A stretch of DNA of 64,000 nt from Pseudomonadota bacterium. GTDB lineage: Bacteria > Desulfobacterota > Desulfovibrionia > Desulfovibrionales > Desulfovibrionaceae. Below, in pieces: positions 26,670 through 34,680 of the stretch; the stretch's first letter is position 1, and each line of letters starts with the position of its first letter. Under the pieces are notes generated by a model. It saw nothing but the letters and a program-made list of their open reading frames with translations, searched no databases and was not told where the DNA came from. The position numbers were made by a program, and so were the translations under genes. The stretch is taken from positions 1 to 64,000 of the forward strand of contig JAEWCY010000216.1 of assembly GCA_023390395.1 (NCBI GenBank), written 5' to 3'.

Positions 26670-29075
26670 TTAGGCCGCGTATTCCGTGCGCTTGATGATC
26701 TCGTCCTGGACGCCCTTGTAAAGCCTCGTGAAGTACGAGGAGAAACCGGCGACTCGAACGACGAGATCCTTATGGTTTTGCGGACGATCCTGGGCATCGT
26801 GCAGCGTTTCGGCGTCCACGCAGTTGAACTGGATGTGGCCGCCGCCGAGGTCGAAATAGGTCTTGACCAGGTTAAGCAGCATCCGGCTGCCGTTGGGACC
26901 TTCCAAGGCGGAAGGCAGGAACTTCATGTTCATGTGGTTGCAGTTGTTGCGGACGGTGTCGATCGCCTGCGCAGCCGACTTGATCAGGGCCGTGCTGCCG
27001 TGCACATCGGTGCCCGGCATGGCGGAAACGCTCGCATCGGTCAGGGCGACGCCCTTTCTGCGCCCGTTGGGAAGGGCGCCGGTCATCGGCGCGAAGTAGT
27101 TGTGGTAGGACAGGGAGAAGGGATCCATGTGGGCTTCGTAGCCGAAGTAATCCGGGCCATGCGAGCGGTAGGTGCGCTCGACGTCGCGGAAGAATCGCCT
27201 GGTGAGCTGGTCCACGTCTTCGATGTCGTTGCCGTGCTTGGGGGCTTCGTAGCAAATCTTCTGGATGTCCTCGAAGCCTTCGAAGTTGGCGGCCAGAGCT
27301 TCCTTGAGCTTGGCCCAGGTGAGCTTCTTGGTGTCGTAGACAAGATGCTTGATGGCATACAGCGAGTTCACGGCATCGATGCCGGTCGCGGTGATGCACA
27401 GCGACTGGGAATACTTGGGCCCTCCGGCCTCTTCGCAGAGACCGCTCTCGATGCAGCCTTCAAGCAGACACGACCGGAAGATGTTCGGAACGACCTCCTC
27501 ACGGGTGCAGTTGCCGAGATCGCTGATCTTGCGCTGCGCATCGTAGGCATGGTCCATGTGCTGGAGCATGCTCTGGTAGAATTCCTCGAAGTCGCCGCAG
27601 TCCTCGGCAGGCTTCACTTCGGGGAAAACCTGTTTGTTGGTGTGCGGATCATGGCCATTGTACATGGCGAATTCGACCAGCTTGGCCAGATTGGGCTGGC
27701 CCTCGAAGGTGACGTAGGAGCCCTTGCCCTGGATGCCCGTGCCGACGCAGCCGAAGATGACGGGAAGCGTGCGGGCCTCGTCCAGGGTGATCCCCCGCGA
27801 GGCGAAGCGGACCAGGGAACGGGCCATGGCGGCATCCATGTTCATGAATTGCGGCTGGCCGGAGCCATGGCGGACGACGTCCACAGCCTTCTCAATGTAC
27901 GACTGCTTCATCTTCGGGGTGTAGAACAGGGCCAGCGTGGGCTGGATGTTGTGCATGGCGATCTGCGTATCCATGAGCAGTTCTTCGAGATCGTTGGACG
28001 CGTCGTCGCCGTCGGCGGTATAGCCGCCCAGGGAGATGGTCTGGCCAGTATGGCCCGAAAACGCCTTGGCATATGCGTCGCCCTGGTAGACCGCGATCTC
28101 GAGGTGTTTGACCCACTGGCACTTCAAGAGGGACAGGACCTGATCCTTCGTGAGGTTCCCCTCCTCGATGTCTTTCTTGTAGAAGGGGTACATGTACTGG
28201 CCGTACCGTCCCAGAGAGTGCCCGCAGCCGCATTGCTCGATTTCGATGCAGCAGTGCGCGAACCAAAAGGACTGGACGGCTTCGCGGAAGTTGCGGGCCG
28301 GGTACTCGGGCACGCGGCGGCAGACCTCGGCGATTTCCAGCAGCTCCGCCTTTTTCTTGGGATCGGACTCGGTCTTGGCGGTCTCCTCGGCCAGGTCGGC
28401 ATACCGGTGCGCGTAGGTGATCACGGCATTGAGAGCGATCTTGCAGGCCCGGTAGAATTCGATCTTGGACCAGTTGGTGGCGTGCTTGGGAAGGGCTTTG
28501 TAGGCGGCGTCAACCTCCTCGAGGAGGCCGCGGACACCCTTGTTCAGCATGGCGGGATAATCGGCCACGCCGGAGCCGGTGGAGTTGTCGTTCACCGGGT
28601 AGATCCAGCCGCACTTCACAAGAAGCTCGGCGTTGCCGCCGTAGAGCTCCTTGTAGAGCTTGTTGGCGCGGTCATAGGTGGTCTTGCCCTTCCAGTCCTT
28701 GTATACTTTCTTCAGAATGGCTTTGGTGTCGTCGGAGAAGCGGACCTCGCCCAGGGACGACAGAGCCAGTTTTTCGGAATCGAGGTCCTCCCTGATCCAG
28801 TTGCACTGCCATTCCGGGTAGGCATAGATCATGGCCCGGCCGCCGGCGAGACTGCCGACTATAGGGTTGCCGTCAAGGTAGATCTTTTTGTTCGCCAGCA
28901 CTTTTTCAAAGAGCTTGGCGCGAGTGATGAATACGCTTTCTCCCTTGCACTCATCGTAAGCCTCGCTCAGGAATTTGAGGCGCTCGGGATCCATATTCTG
29001 CGATGTGTCGAGAAGCGTCTCCTTCTGGTTGGAAATCCGCTGTTCCAATGTATCCCAATCAATTGCGTATCCCAT
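26670..29075 (-). CDS. Glycyl radical enzyme of unassigned specificity
   Basis: An 801-residue pyruvate formate-lyase-like protein. The C-terminal glycyl radical loop is VVRVAGFSSYFTRL (Gly777), and the finger-loop active-site Cys is Cys443 in PVIFGCVGTGIQGKG. In choline, glycerol, propanediol and hydroxyproline lyases/dehydratases, isethionate lyase and hydroxyphenylacetate decarboxylase the motif is Cys-x-Glu; here it is Cys-Val-Gly. PFL itself has Cys-Cys. The protein therefore cannot be named from these motifs. The RVAGF loop and the end VQDEIIKRTEY recall arylacetate decarboxylases. Several extra Cys sit around 275-284 (AHCCIEIEQCGCGH). The start (MGYAID) is chosen because GAGGAGGC lies just upstream. 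A sigma-54 promoter precedes it, its activase is divergent, and two HesB-like genes follow. Confidence 0.9.
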   Translation of the reverse strand: MGYAIDWDTLEQRISNQKETLLDTSQNMDPERLKFLSEAYDECKGESVFITRAKLFEKVLANKKIYLDGNPIVGSLAGGRAMIYAYPEWQCNWIREDLDSEKLALSSLGEVRFSDDTKAILKKVYKDWKGKTTYDRANKLYKELYGGNAELLVKCGWIYPVNDNSTGSGVADYPAMLNKGVRGLLEEVDAAYKALPKHATNWSKIEFYRACKIALNAVITYAHRYADLAEETAKTESDPKKKAELLEIAEVCRRVPEYPARNFREAVQSFWFAHCCIEIEQCGCGHSLGRYGQYMYPFYKKDIEEGNLTKDQVLSLLKCQWVKHLEIAVYQGDAYAKAFSGHTGQTISLGGYTADGDDASNDLEELLMDTQIAMHNIQPTLALFYTPKMKQSYIEKAVDVVRHGSGQPQFMNMDAAMARSLVRFASRGITLDEARTLPVIFGCVGTGIQGKGSYVTFEGQPNLAKLVEFAMYNGHDPHTNKQVFPEVKPAEDCGDFEEFYQSMLQHMDHAYDAQRKISDLGNCTREEVVPNIFRSCLLEGCIESGLCEEAGGPKYSQSLCITATGIDAVNSLYAIKHLVYDTKKLTWAKLKEALAANFEGFEDIQKICYEAPKHGNDIEDVDQLTRRFFRDVERTYRSHGPDYFGYEAHMDPFSLSYHNYFAPMTGALPNGRRKGVALTDASVSAMPGTDVHGSTALIKSAAQAIDTVRNNCNHMNMKFLPSALEGPNGSRMLLNLVKTYFDLGGGHIQFNCVDAETLHDAQDRPQNHKDLVVRVAGFSSYFTRLYKGVQDEIIKRTEYAA

Positions 29076-29145
29076 GTAAAGCCTCCTCGCATCATTTCTT
29101 TGGGGTCTGGCGAAAGCCTGCGGCTCTCTTTTGCGTCGTGTTGGT

Positions 29146-29161
29146 TGCAAATGGCTTGCCA
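29146..29161 (-). promoter_or_regulatory. Sigma-54 promoter for the GRE operon
   Basis: On the minus strand TGGCAAGCCATTTGCA matches the -24/-12 consensus TGGCACG-N4-TTGCA except for A in place of one C. Transcription would begin about 60 bases before the GRE start codon. Confidence 0.7.
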
Positions 29162-29252
29162 ATTTTATTTCGTTCGGTAATTATCTGAAAAATAATAACT
29201 TTTGCTAAGGATTCGCCGCTCCCTGCGTTCTTCCGACCGGACTTGAGAAGAA

Positions 29253-29261
29253 GTGTACCGA
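29253..29261 (+). promoter_or_regulatory. Candidate UAS shared by GRE and activase
   Basis: GTGTACCGA (extended as GTGTACCGAAAG, matching 12 of 12 bases of the palindrome at 20203-20214) lies between the two divergent sigma-54 promoters, about 92 bases upstream of one and 124 of the other. Confidence 0.6.
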
Positions 29262-29287
29262 AAGAAGAATGGCCTTCATGTAATCCA

Positions 29288-29300
29288 GTACAATCTGTAC
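29288..29300. promoter_or_regulatory. Short palindrome, possible second operator
   Basis: GTACA-ATC-TGTAC is a perfect 5-bp inverted repeat 27 bases from the UAS nonamer, with the same TGTAC core. It may be a second site for the same regulator. Confidence 0.4.
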
Positions 29301-29384
29301 CTGTTTGCACACGATCGCGTCGCCATTCGTCCTGGAGGTGCGCGCTCTAGAGCGTACTATGCTGATTTATTTGTAGTTTTGCAG

Positions 29385-29400
29385 TGGCACCAAAAATGCT
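29385..29400 (+). promoter_or_regulatory. Sigma-54 promoter for the activase
   Basis: TGGCAC-N5-ATGCT matches the consensus TGGCAC-N5-TTGCW with one mismatch. It lies 77 bases before the activase start codon. Confidence 0.65.
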
Positions 29401-29476
29401 TTGCAAACTGCCCGTCGAAGGCAACCTTGGAGTTCAAGGCGAGGCAGGCAAACATTCTATAGAAGGAGTGCGACTG

Positions 29477-30370
29477 GTGGACGGGATTGTGTACAACATA
29501 CAGAGGATGTCGACGAAAGACGGGCCAGGATTGCGGACGACGATTTTTCTCAAAGGTTGTCCCCTGCACTGCCCCTGGTGCAGCAATCCGGAATCGCAGA
29601 GCTTCAAGCCGCAGCTCATGGTTTTTGCAAACCTTTGCACGAGCTGCGGCCAATGCGAGAAAATCTGTCCGCAGGGCGCAGTGACCAAGCGAGACGGCGT
29701 TTACAACCGTGATCGGGCGCTCTGCACGGATTGCGGGGCATGCGTGGAGGTGTGTCCGGCGAAGGCGCGGGAAATGTCGGGAAAACGCATGTCCGTGGAG
29801 GACGTTTTACGCATCAGCGATAGCGACAGCCTCTTTTACAGCAATTCTGGCGGCGGCGTGACTATCGGCGGTGGCGAACCGACGGCGGCCGGTGATTTTC
29901 TGCTTGATCTCCTCGCGGCGTGCAACAGGAGGGGGTATCATACCTGCGTCGATACTTGCGGCGTGTGCGAGCCGGAGCGGTTCAAGGAAGTCATGCGAAG
30001 GGCCGAGCTTTTCCTGTTCGACTGCAAGCATATGGATCCTGAAGAGCACAAACGCCTGACCGGCCGCGACAACGCGATCATTCTGAAAAACCTCCATGCG
30101 CTTTTCGAATCGGGGAGGGAGGTGCGCGTTCGCGTGCCGCTTATGCCGGGAGTCAACGATACGGAGAAAAATATCGCGGAGATGGCCATGTTTCTCCATA
30201 AACACGGGCGACATGAAATCGATGTGCTGCCTTGCCATACTTTCGGCTACAGCAAATACGACGCCCTGAATCTTCCTCGGCCGCATATGGGATCCTACCA
30301 GCCGGGGGAATTGCAGATGGCGCTCGCCCGGTTCGCCAAGCATGACCTCATGGTCACCATCATCGTCTGA
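29477..30370 (+). CDS. Glycyl radical enzyme activating enzyme (radical SAM)
   Basis: A 297-residue radical-SAM protein that generates the Gly radical on its partner GRE using S-adenosylmethionine and an electron. The SAM cluster motif CPLHCPWC gives Cys28, Cys32 and Cys35. Two ferredoxin-type clusters follow: CTSCGQCEKICP (54-65) and CTDCGACVEVCP (83-94), as in activases of non-PFL GREs. The GGGEP SAM-binding motif is visible near residue 137. The start is GTG at 29477 (protein begins MDGIVYNIQRMSTKDGPG) because AGAAGGAG lies eight bases upstream and family members start there; an earlier in-frame GTG at 29384 lies within the sigma-54 promoter. Confidence 0.93.
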   Translation: MDGIVYNIQRMSTKDGPGLRTTIFLKGCPLHCPWCSNPESQSFKPQLMVFANLCTSCGQCEKICPQGAVTKRDGVYNRDRALCTDCGACVEVCPAKAREMSGKRMSVEDVLRISDSDSLFYSNSGGGVTIGGGEPTAAGDFLLDLLAACNRRGYHTCVDTCGVCEPERFKEVMRRAELFLFDCKHMDPEEHKRLTGRDNAIILKNLHALFESGREVRVRVPLMPGVNDTEKNIAEMAMFLHKHGRHEIDVLPCHTFGYSKYDALNLPRPHMGSYQPGELQMALARFAKHDLMVTIIV

Positions 30371-30574
30371 CGCTGGCCTCTCGGTGTCCTGCCGGGCTTT
30401 CCGTGGCTTGCGCTGCGCATGGTGACGCTTCCCTCTTTCGTGCCCGTCGAAGATTGAGGCCTCGGGCGAGTTGCTGGCGAGAGCTGGCAAGGGGCGATGT
30501 CTCCGGGTGTCGAGCGCGGGGGAGGGCAGGTTGTCCGGGGACAGGCGGGCGGCGAACTCGCCCAAAAAGAAAAT

Positions 30575-30601
30575 GGGGTTAAGCCTATTCGGCCTAACCC
30601 C
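30575..30601. terminator. Bidirectional terminator
   Basis: GGGGTTA-(A)GCC and GGC-C-TAACCCC pair around a 5-base loop; A-rich sequence lies on one side and TTGTTTTCTTT on the other, so it can work in both directions. It sits between the activase and the convergent tRNA-Arg gene. Confidence 0.8.
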
Positions 30602-30611
30602 TTGTTTTCTT

Positions 30612-30688
<77 letters not shown>

Positions 30689-30803
30689 ACGCGAGAAGAG
30701 AATGTCTACGCACCTCGACCGGGACCGTCAACAGTTTTTTCGGGCCGGGCCGCTTTTTTGGGGTTTTCCCACCGATCCCCAGGCCGACGCCCCGCCCGGG
30801 CCG

Positions 30804-30838
30804 CAAAAAAAGCCGCCCCGGGCGAGCGGGGCGGCTTT
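30804..30838 (-). terminator. Terminator of the cyclophilin gene
   Basis: On the minus strand AAGCCGCCCC pairs with GGGGCGGCTT around a short loop and is followed by TTTTT. It begins about 20 bases after the cyclophilin stop. Confidence 0.85.
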
Positions 30839-30860
30839 TGGCGTCGACGCGGAGCGGGCG

Positions 30861-31469
30861 CTACTCGCTGACCACTTCCGCCTTCTCGATGATGACCGGC
30901 ACCATGGGCACGTTCTCGTGGAAGCCCTTGGTCATGGTCGGCACGGCCTTGATGGCCTCCACCACGTCCTGGCCCGAGACCACCTTGCCGAACACTGCGT
31001 AGCCCCAGCCCTGCGGGTTCTTGCCGGTGTGGTCCAGGAAGCCGTTGTCCGCCACGTTGATGAAGAACTGGGCCGTGGCCGAATGCGGGTCGCCCGTGCG
31101 GGCCATGGCGATGGTGTAGGCCTTGTTCTTGAGGCCGTTGTCCGCCTCGTTCTGGATCGGGGCCTCGGTGGCGCGCTCCTTCATGGACTTGTCCATGCCG
31201 CCGCCCTGGATCATGAAGCCGTTGATCACCCGGTGGAACACCGTGCCGTCGTAGTGCCCGGCCTTGACGTACTTGAGGAAGTTCTCGACCGTGACCGGGG
31301 CCTTCTCCTTGTCCAATTCGATAACGATGTCGCCTTTGCTGGTCGTCAGCTTGACCATGGGTTTTCCTCCCTCGGCCCGGACGGCGGAAACGCCGCCCAG
31401 GGTTGCGGCCAGAACGCAGCAAAGCGCGACCAGCGCCCGCAGCCAGGAAATCCGGCCTATTGCCACCAT
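30861..31469 (-). CDS. Periplasmic cyclophilin-type peptidyl-prolyl isomerase
   Basis: A 202-residue protein with an N-terminal signal peptide (hydrophobic [15 protein letters not shown], cleavage near VRA-EGG) and a cyclophilin domain. Catalytic and substrate residues are present: [16 protein letters not shown] (with the Arg of the active site), ATAQFFINV and GYAVFGKVV. It speeds folding of exported proteins. GGAGG lies eight bases before the ATG; a longer upstream frame has no support. It is monocistronic. Confidence 0.93.
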   Translation of the reverse strand: MVAIGRISWLRALVALCCVLAATLGGVSAVRAEGGKPMVKLTTSKGDIVIELDKEKAPVTVENFLKYVKAGHYDGTVFHRVINGFMIQGGGMDKSMKERATEAPIQNEADNGLKNKAYTIAMARTGDPHSATAQFFINVADNGFLDHTGKNPQGWGYAVFGKVVSGQDVVEAIKAVPTMTKGFHENVPMVPVIIEKAEVVSE

Positions 31470-31620
31470 AACGTCAACCTCCGGGAAAAAGTTGTTTCGC
31501 CCTAAGGGAAATTCGCGTTTTCGTCGAGAGCCAAAATGAACCGCTCCCGCGCATTGCCAATTTTCGACGAACACGTCACAGTGCCGTGCAATCAAACCTT
31601 TTTCATACCGGGATGGTGGC

Positions 31621-31908
31621 ATGAGCGCGTCGAGCAAGGGACAAAACCGTGTCGTCGTCTACCCCGACTGGTGCAAGGGCTGCGGCATCTGCGTCGCATT
31701 TTGCCCGAAACACGTACTCGCGCCCGGCCCGGATGGCAAGGCCGTGGTCGTTGACGAGGACGCCTGCGTCAACTGCGGCTTCTGCGAGCCCCACTGCCCG
31801 GACTTCGCCATCGTGGTTGCGCCCCGAAACGGCAACGGCGTCAACGGCCGGGCCAACGGCAAGGTTCCGGCCGCCGACGCCGCCCACGGCAAGGAGGACT
31901 GCCCGTGA
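31621..31908 (+). CDS. korD: 2-oxoacid:ferredoxin oxidoreductase, delta (ferredoxin) subunit
   Basis: A 95-residue ferredoxin with two [4Fe-4S] motifs, [12 protein letters not shown] and [12 protein letters not shown], then a Gly/Asn-rich tail. It passes electrons from the catalytic subunits to free ferredoxin. Its stop overlaps the next start by four bases. It heads the korDABC operon. Confidence 0.92.
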   Translation: MSASSKGQNRVVVYPDWCKGCGICVAFCPKHVLAPGPDGKAVVVDEDACVNCGFCEPHCPDFAIVVAPRNGNGVNGRANGKVPAADAAHGKEDCP

Positions 31909-33047
31909 GCCAGGTCCGCAAGAAACGCCGCGAGGCCTTCCTCCTCGGCAACGAGGCCGTGGTCGAGGGGGCCCTGGCCGCCGGCTGCACCTTCTACGCC
32001 GGCTACCCCATCACGCCCTCCACCGAGATCATGGAGACCATGGCCCGGCGGCTGCCCCAGCTCCCGGACGGCGTCTTCCTCCAGATGGAGGACGAGATCG
32101 CCTCCATGGGCGCGGTCATCGGCGCGTCCCTGGCCGGGCGAAAGGCCATGACCGCCACCTCCGGCCCGGGCTTTTCCCTCATGCAGGAGCAGATCGGCTA
32201 CGCCGCCATGACCGAGACGCCGCTCGTGCTCGTTAACGTCATGCGCGGCGGGGCGAGCACCGGGCTGCCCACGAGCCCCGGCCAGGGCGACGTGCAGCAG
32301 GCCCGCTGGGGAAGCCACGGCGACCACCCGATCCTCGTGCTCTCGGCGGCCGACGTGCCCGAGTGCCTGGAGATGACCGTCACGGCGTTCAATTTCGCCG
32401 AGAAGTACCGCACCCCGGTCGTCCTGCTCCTCGACGAGATCACGGCCCACACGAGGGAGAAGGTCAGCCTGCCAGAACCCGGCGATTTCGAGGTCTTCTC
32501 GCGCCTGGTGCCGACCATGCCGCCGGAGTGGTACAAGCCCTACGAGGAGACGCTTCGCGGCGTGCCGCCCATGCCGCCCCTCGGCGCGGGCTACCGTTTC
32601 CACGTCACCGGGCTCAGCCATGACGCCCTGGGCTTTCCCACCTCCCGGCCCGAGGAGGTCGTGGCCCTGGTCGAGCGGCAGTTCCGCAAGATCGACCGCT
32701 TCTTCCACGACGTCCAGCTTGTGGAGCACGTCATGACCGAGGACGCCGAGGCCCTGGTCATCGCCTACGGCTGCGTGGCCCGCTCGGCCAGGCTGGCCGT
32801 GCGCCAGGCCCGCGAGGCCGGGGTGCGGGCCGGACTGCTCGTGCTCAAGACGCTGTTCCCTTTCCCGCGAAGCCATGTGGAGAAGCTCCTGCGCGCCTGC
32901 CGGCTGGCCGTGGTGCCCGAGCTCAACGTCGGGCAGATCTCCCGGGAGGTCAAACGCGTCAACGAGGGCTACGCCGCCGTGCGCACCATCAACCGCGTCG
33001 ACGGCCAGATCATCACCCCGGCCCAGATCCTCAAGGAAATCGCCTAG
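31905..33047 (+). CDS. korA: 2-oxoglutarate-type ferredoxin oxidoreductase, alpha subunit
   Basis: A 380-residue alpha subunit. Signatures are FYAGYPITPSTEIME, DEIASMGAVIGASLAGRKAMTATSGPGFSLM and RGGASTGLPTSPGQGD. It binds the 2-oxoacid and CoA together with the beta subunit. The order delta-alpha-beta-gamma and the sequence type (separate alpha lacking the gamma fusion) match 2-oxoglutarate or 2-oxoisovalerate oxidoreductases; the succinyl-CoA synthetase fusion downstream favours 2-oxoglutarate. Confidence 0.92.
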   Translation: MSQVRKKRREAFLLGNEAVVEGALAAGCTFYAGYPITPSTEIMETMARRLPQLPDGVFLQMEDEIASMGAVIGASLAGRKAMTATSGPGFSLMQEQIGYAAMTETPLVLVNVMRGGASTGLPTSPGQGDVQQARWGSHGDHPILVLSAADVPECLEMTVTAFNFAEKYRTPVVLLLDEITAHTREKVSLPEPGDFEVFSRLVPTMPPEWYKPYEETLRGVPPMPPLGAGYRFHVTGLSHDALGFPTSRPEEVVALVERQFRKIDRFFHDVQLVEHVMTEDAEALVIAYGCVARSARLAVRQAREAGVRAGLLVLKTLFPFPRSHVEKLLRACRLAVVPELNVGQISREVKRVNEGYAAVRTINRVDGQIITPAQILKEIA

Positions 33048-33106
33048 GACGGCGTCACGCCGGGGAGAGGCCTCCCTTCCCCGGACAGGCAAGGAGACCG
33101 TGCGAC

Positions 33107-33943
33107 ATGGCCGAAGTGACCCAGCTCATCCACCAGTACCTGCGCCACAACAAGAAGTTTCCCCTGGTCTTCTGCCCGGGCTGCGGCCACGGCATCGTGC
33201 TCGGCTCGCTGGTGCGAAGCGTCCACGCTTTGGGGCTTTCCAAGGACGAGGTGGTCGTGGTGGCCGGCATCGGCTGCTCGGGGCGCATCGCCGCCTACGT
33301 GGACTTCAACACCGTCCACGCCACCCACGGCCGGGCGCTGACCATCGCCACGGGCATCAAAATGGCCAACCCCGGGCTCACCGTCATCGCGGTCATGGGC
33401 GACGGCGACGCCTTCTCCATCGGCGGCAACCACCTGATCCACGCCGCCCGGCGCAACATCGGCGTCACGGCGCTCGTGCTCAACAACTTCATCTACGGCA
33501 TGACCGGCGGCCAGTGCTCCTCCACCACGCCCGAGGGGGCTTATTCCCACACCAGCCCCATGGGCCAGTTGGAGGCGGCCTTCGACATCGTGGAGCTGAC
33601 CCGGGCGGCCGGGGCCTCGGGCGTGGCCCGGGGCACGGTCTTCCACGTCAAGGCCCTGGACGGGCTGATCGCCGCCGCGCTCTCCCAGCCCGGCTTCAAC
33701 CTGGTCGAGGCGCTGACCCCGTGCTTCACCCAGTACGGCCGGGGCAACGGCTTCAAAAGCGCCGTGGATATGTTCAAGTGGCTCAAGGACAAGGCCGTGC
33801 CGCTGGAGGCCTACGAGAAGCTCGAGGACAAGGCCGGCCGCATTCCCATCGGCGTCTTCGTCAAGCGCGACGCGCCCGGGCTCGAGACCCGCTACGCGGC
33901 CATGCGCGAGAGGCTTCTGGAGAAAAGGGGAGGGGCGGCATGA
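33107..33943 (+). CDS. korB: 2-oxoglutarate-type ferredoxin oxidoreductase, beta subunit
   Basis: A 278-residue thiamine-diphosphate subunit. FCPGCGHGIVLG and GIGCSGRIAAYVDF supply Cys ligands and the substrate pocket, and MGDGDAFSIGGNHLIHAARRN is the ThDP-Mg motif. AAGGAGACC lies upstream of the ATG. The stop overlaps the korC start by four bases. Confidence 0.93.
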   Translation: MAEVTQLIHQYLRHNKKFPLVFCPGCGHGIVLGSLVRSVHALGLSKDEVVVVAGIGCSGRIAAYVDFNTVHATHGRALTIATGIKMANPGLTVIAVMGDGDAFSIGGNHLIHAARRNIGVTALVLNNFIYGMTGGQCSSTTPEGAYSHTSPMGQLEAAFDIVELTRAAGASGVARGTVFHVKALDGLIAAALSQPGFNLVEALTPCFTQYGRGNGFKSAVDMFKWLKDKAVPLEAYEKLEDKAGRIPIGVFVKRDAPGLETRYAAMRERLLEKRGGAA

Positions 33944-34581
33944 ACGGCCACGACATGGTCCTGTCGCGCTACGAGATCCGGCTTTCGGGCGTGGGCGGCC
34001 AGGGCATCCTGACCATGGGCCGGCTCCTGGGCCAGGCCCTGGCGCTTTATCACGACTACTACGTCACCCAGACCCAGAGCTACGGCCCCGAGGCCCGGGG
34101 CGGGGCCAGCCGGGCCGACCTCGTGGTCAGCTCCGAGCCCATCAGCTACCCCAAGACCGAATATCTCGACCTGCTGGTCGCCCTGTCCCAGGAGGCGGTG
34201 GGCAGCTACGCCCATTACCTCAAGCCCCGGGGGACGCTGGTCGTGGACACCGGCCTCGTGCGCCAGACCCCGTCCAACGTCTTCCTGGGCCTTCCCTTCA
34301 CCGCCCTGGCCACGGACGGGATCGGCGTGCCCCAGGCCACCAACGTGGTGGCCCTTGGCGCGGTCGTCTGGCTGCTCCCCTTCGCCCGGCCCGAGGCCGT
34401 GCGCAAGAGCCTTAAGGCGGCGCTGCCGGACAAGATCCGGGCCGTGAACATCAAGGCCTTCAACCTGGGCTACTCCGAGGCCAAAAAACGCCTGGGCGAG
34501 CCCGTGGCCGTTCCCGATCCGGCCGGCGGCGGCGGCGACGACGAGCGCATGGAGCTGTGCAACATCATGGCCGACGACTGA
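33940..34581 (+). CDS. korC: 2-oxoglutarate-type ferredoxin oxidoreductase, gamma subunit
   Basis: A 213-residue gamma subunit with LSGVGGQGILTMGRLLGQA at the N-terminus and TQTQSYGPEARGGASRADLVVS, the diagnostic pattern of this domain. It completes the four-subunit enzyme that oxidises a 2-oxoacid to its acyl-CoA with reduction of ferredoxin, or runs in reverse for CO2 fixation. Confidence 0.92.
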   Translation: MNGHDMVLSRYEIRLSGVGGQGILTMGRLLGQALALYHDYYVTQTQSYGPEARGGASRADLVVSSEPISYPKTEYLDLLVALSQEAVGSYAHYLKPRGTLVVDTGLVRQTPSNVFLGLPFTALATDGIGVPQATNVVALGAVVWLLPFARPEAVRKSLKAALPDKIRAVNIKAFNLGYSEAKKRLGEPVAVPDPAGGGGDDERMELCNIMADD

Positions 34582-34680
34582 CGTTCGCCTCCTGGATGGA
34601 TTTTTCCCGGGAATGTGCCATAGGGAAGGGAGCAGCCGGGCACGCGCCCGTCGCCCGCCATGGGCCAGGGAGAACCCTCC

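Noticed and set aside
26670..29075. Naming the GRE as isethionate sulfite-lyase or choline lyase
   Set aside because: A TRAP system and a Desulfovibrio-like setting suggest it, but the Cys-x-Glu motif of both enzymes is missing and no sulfoacetaldehyde or microcompartment genes are present.
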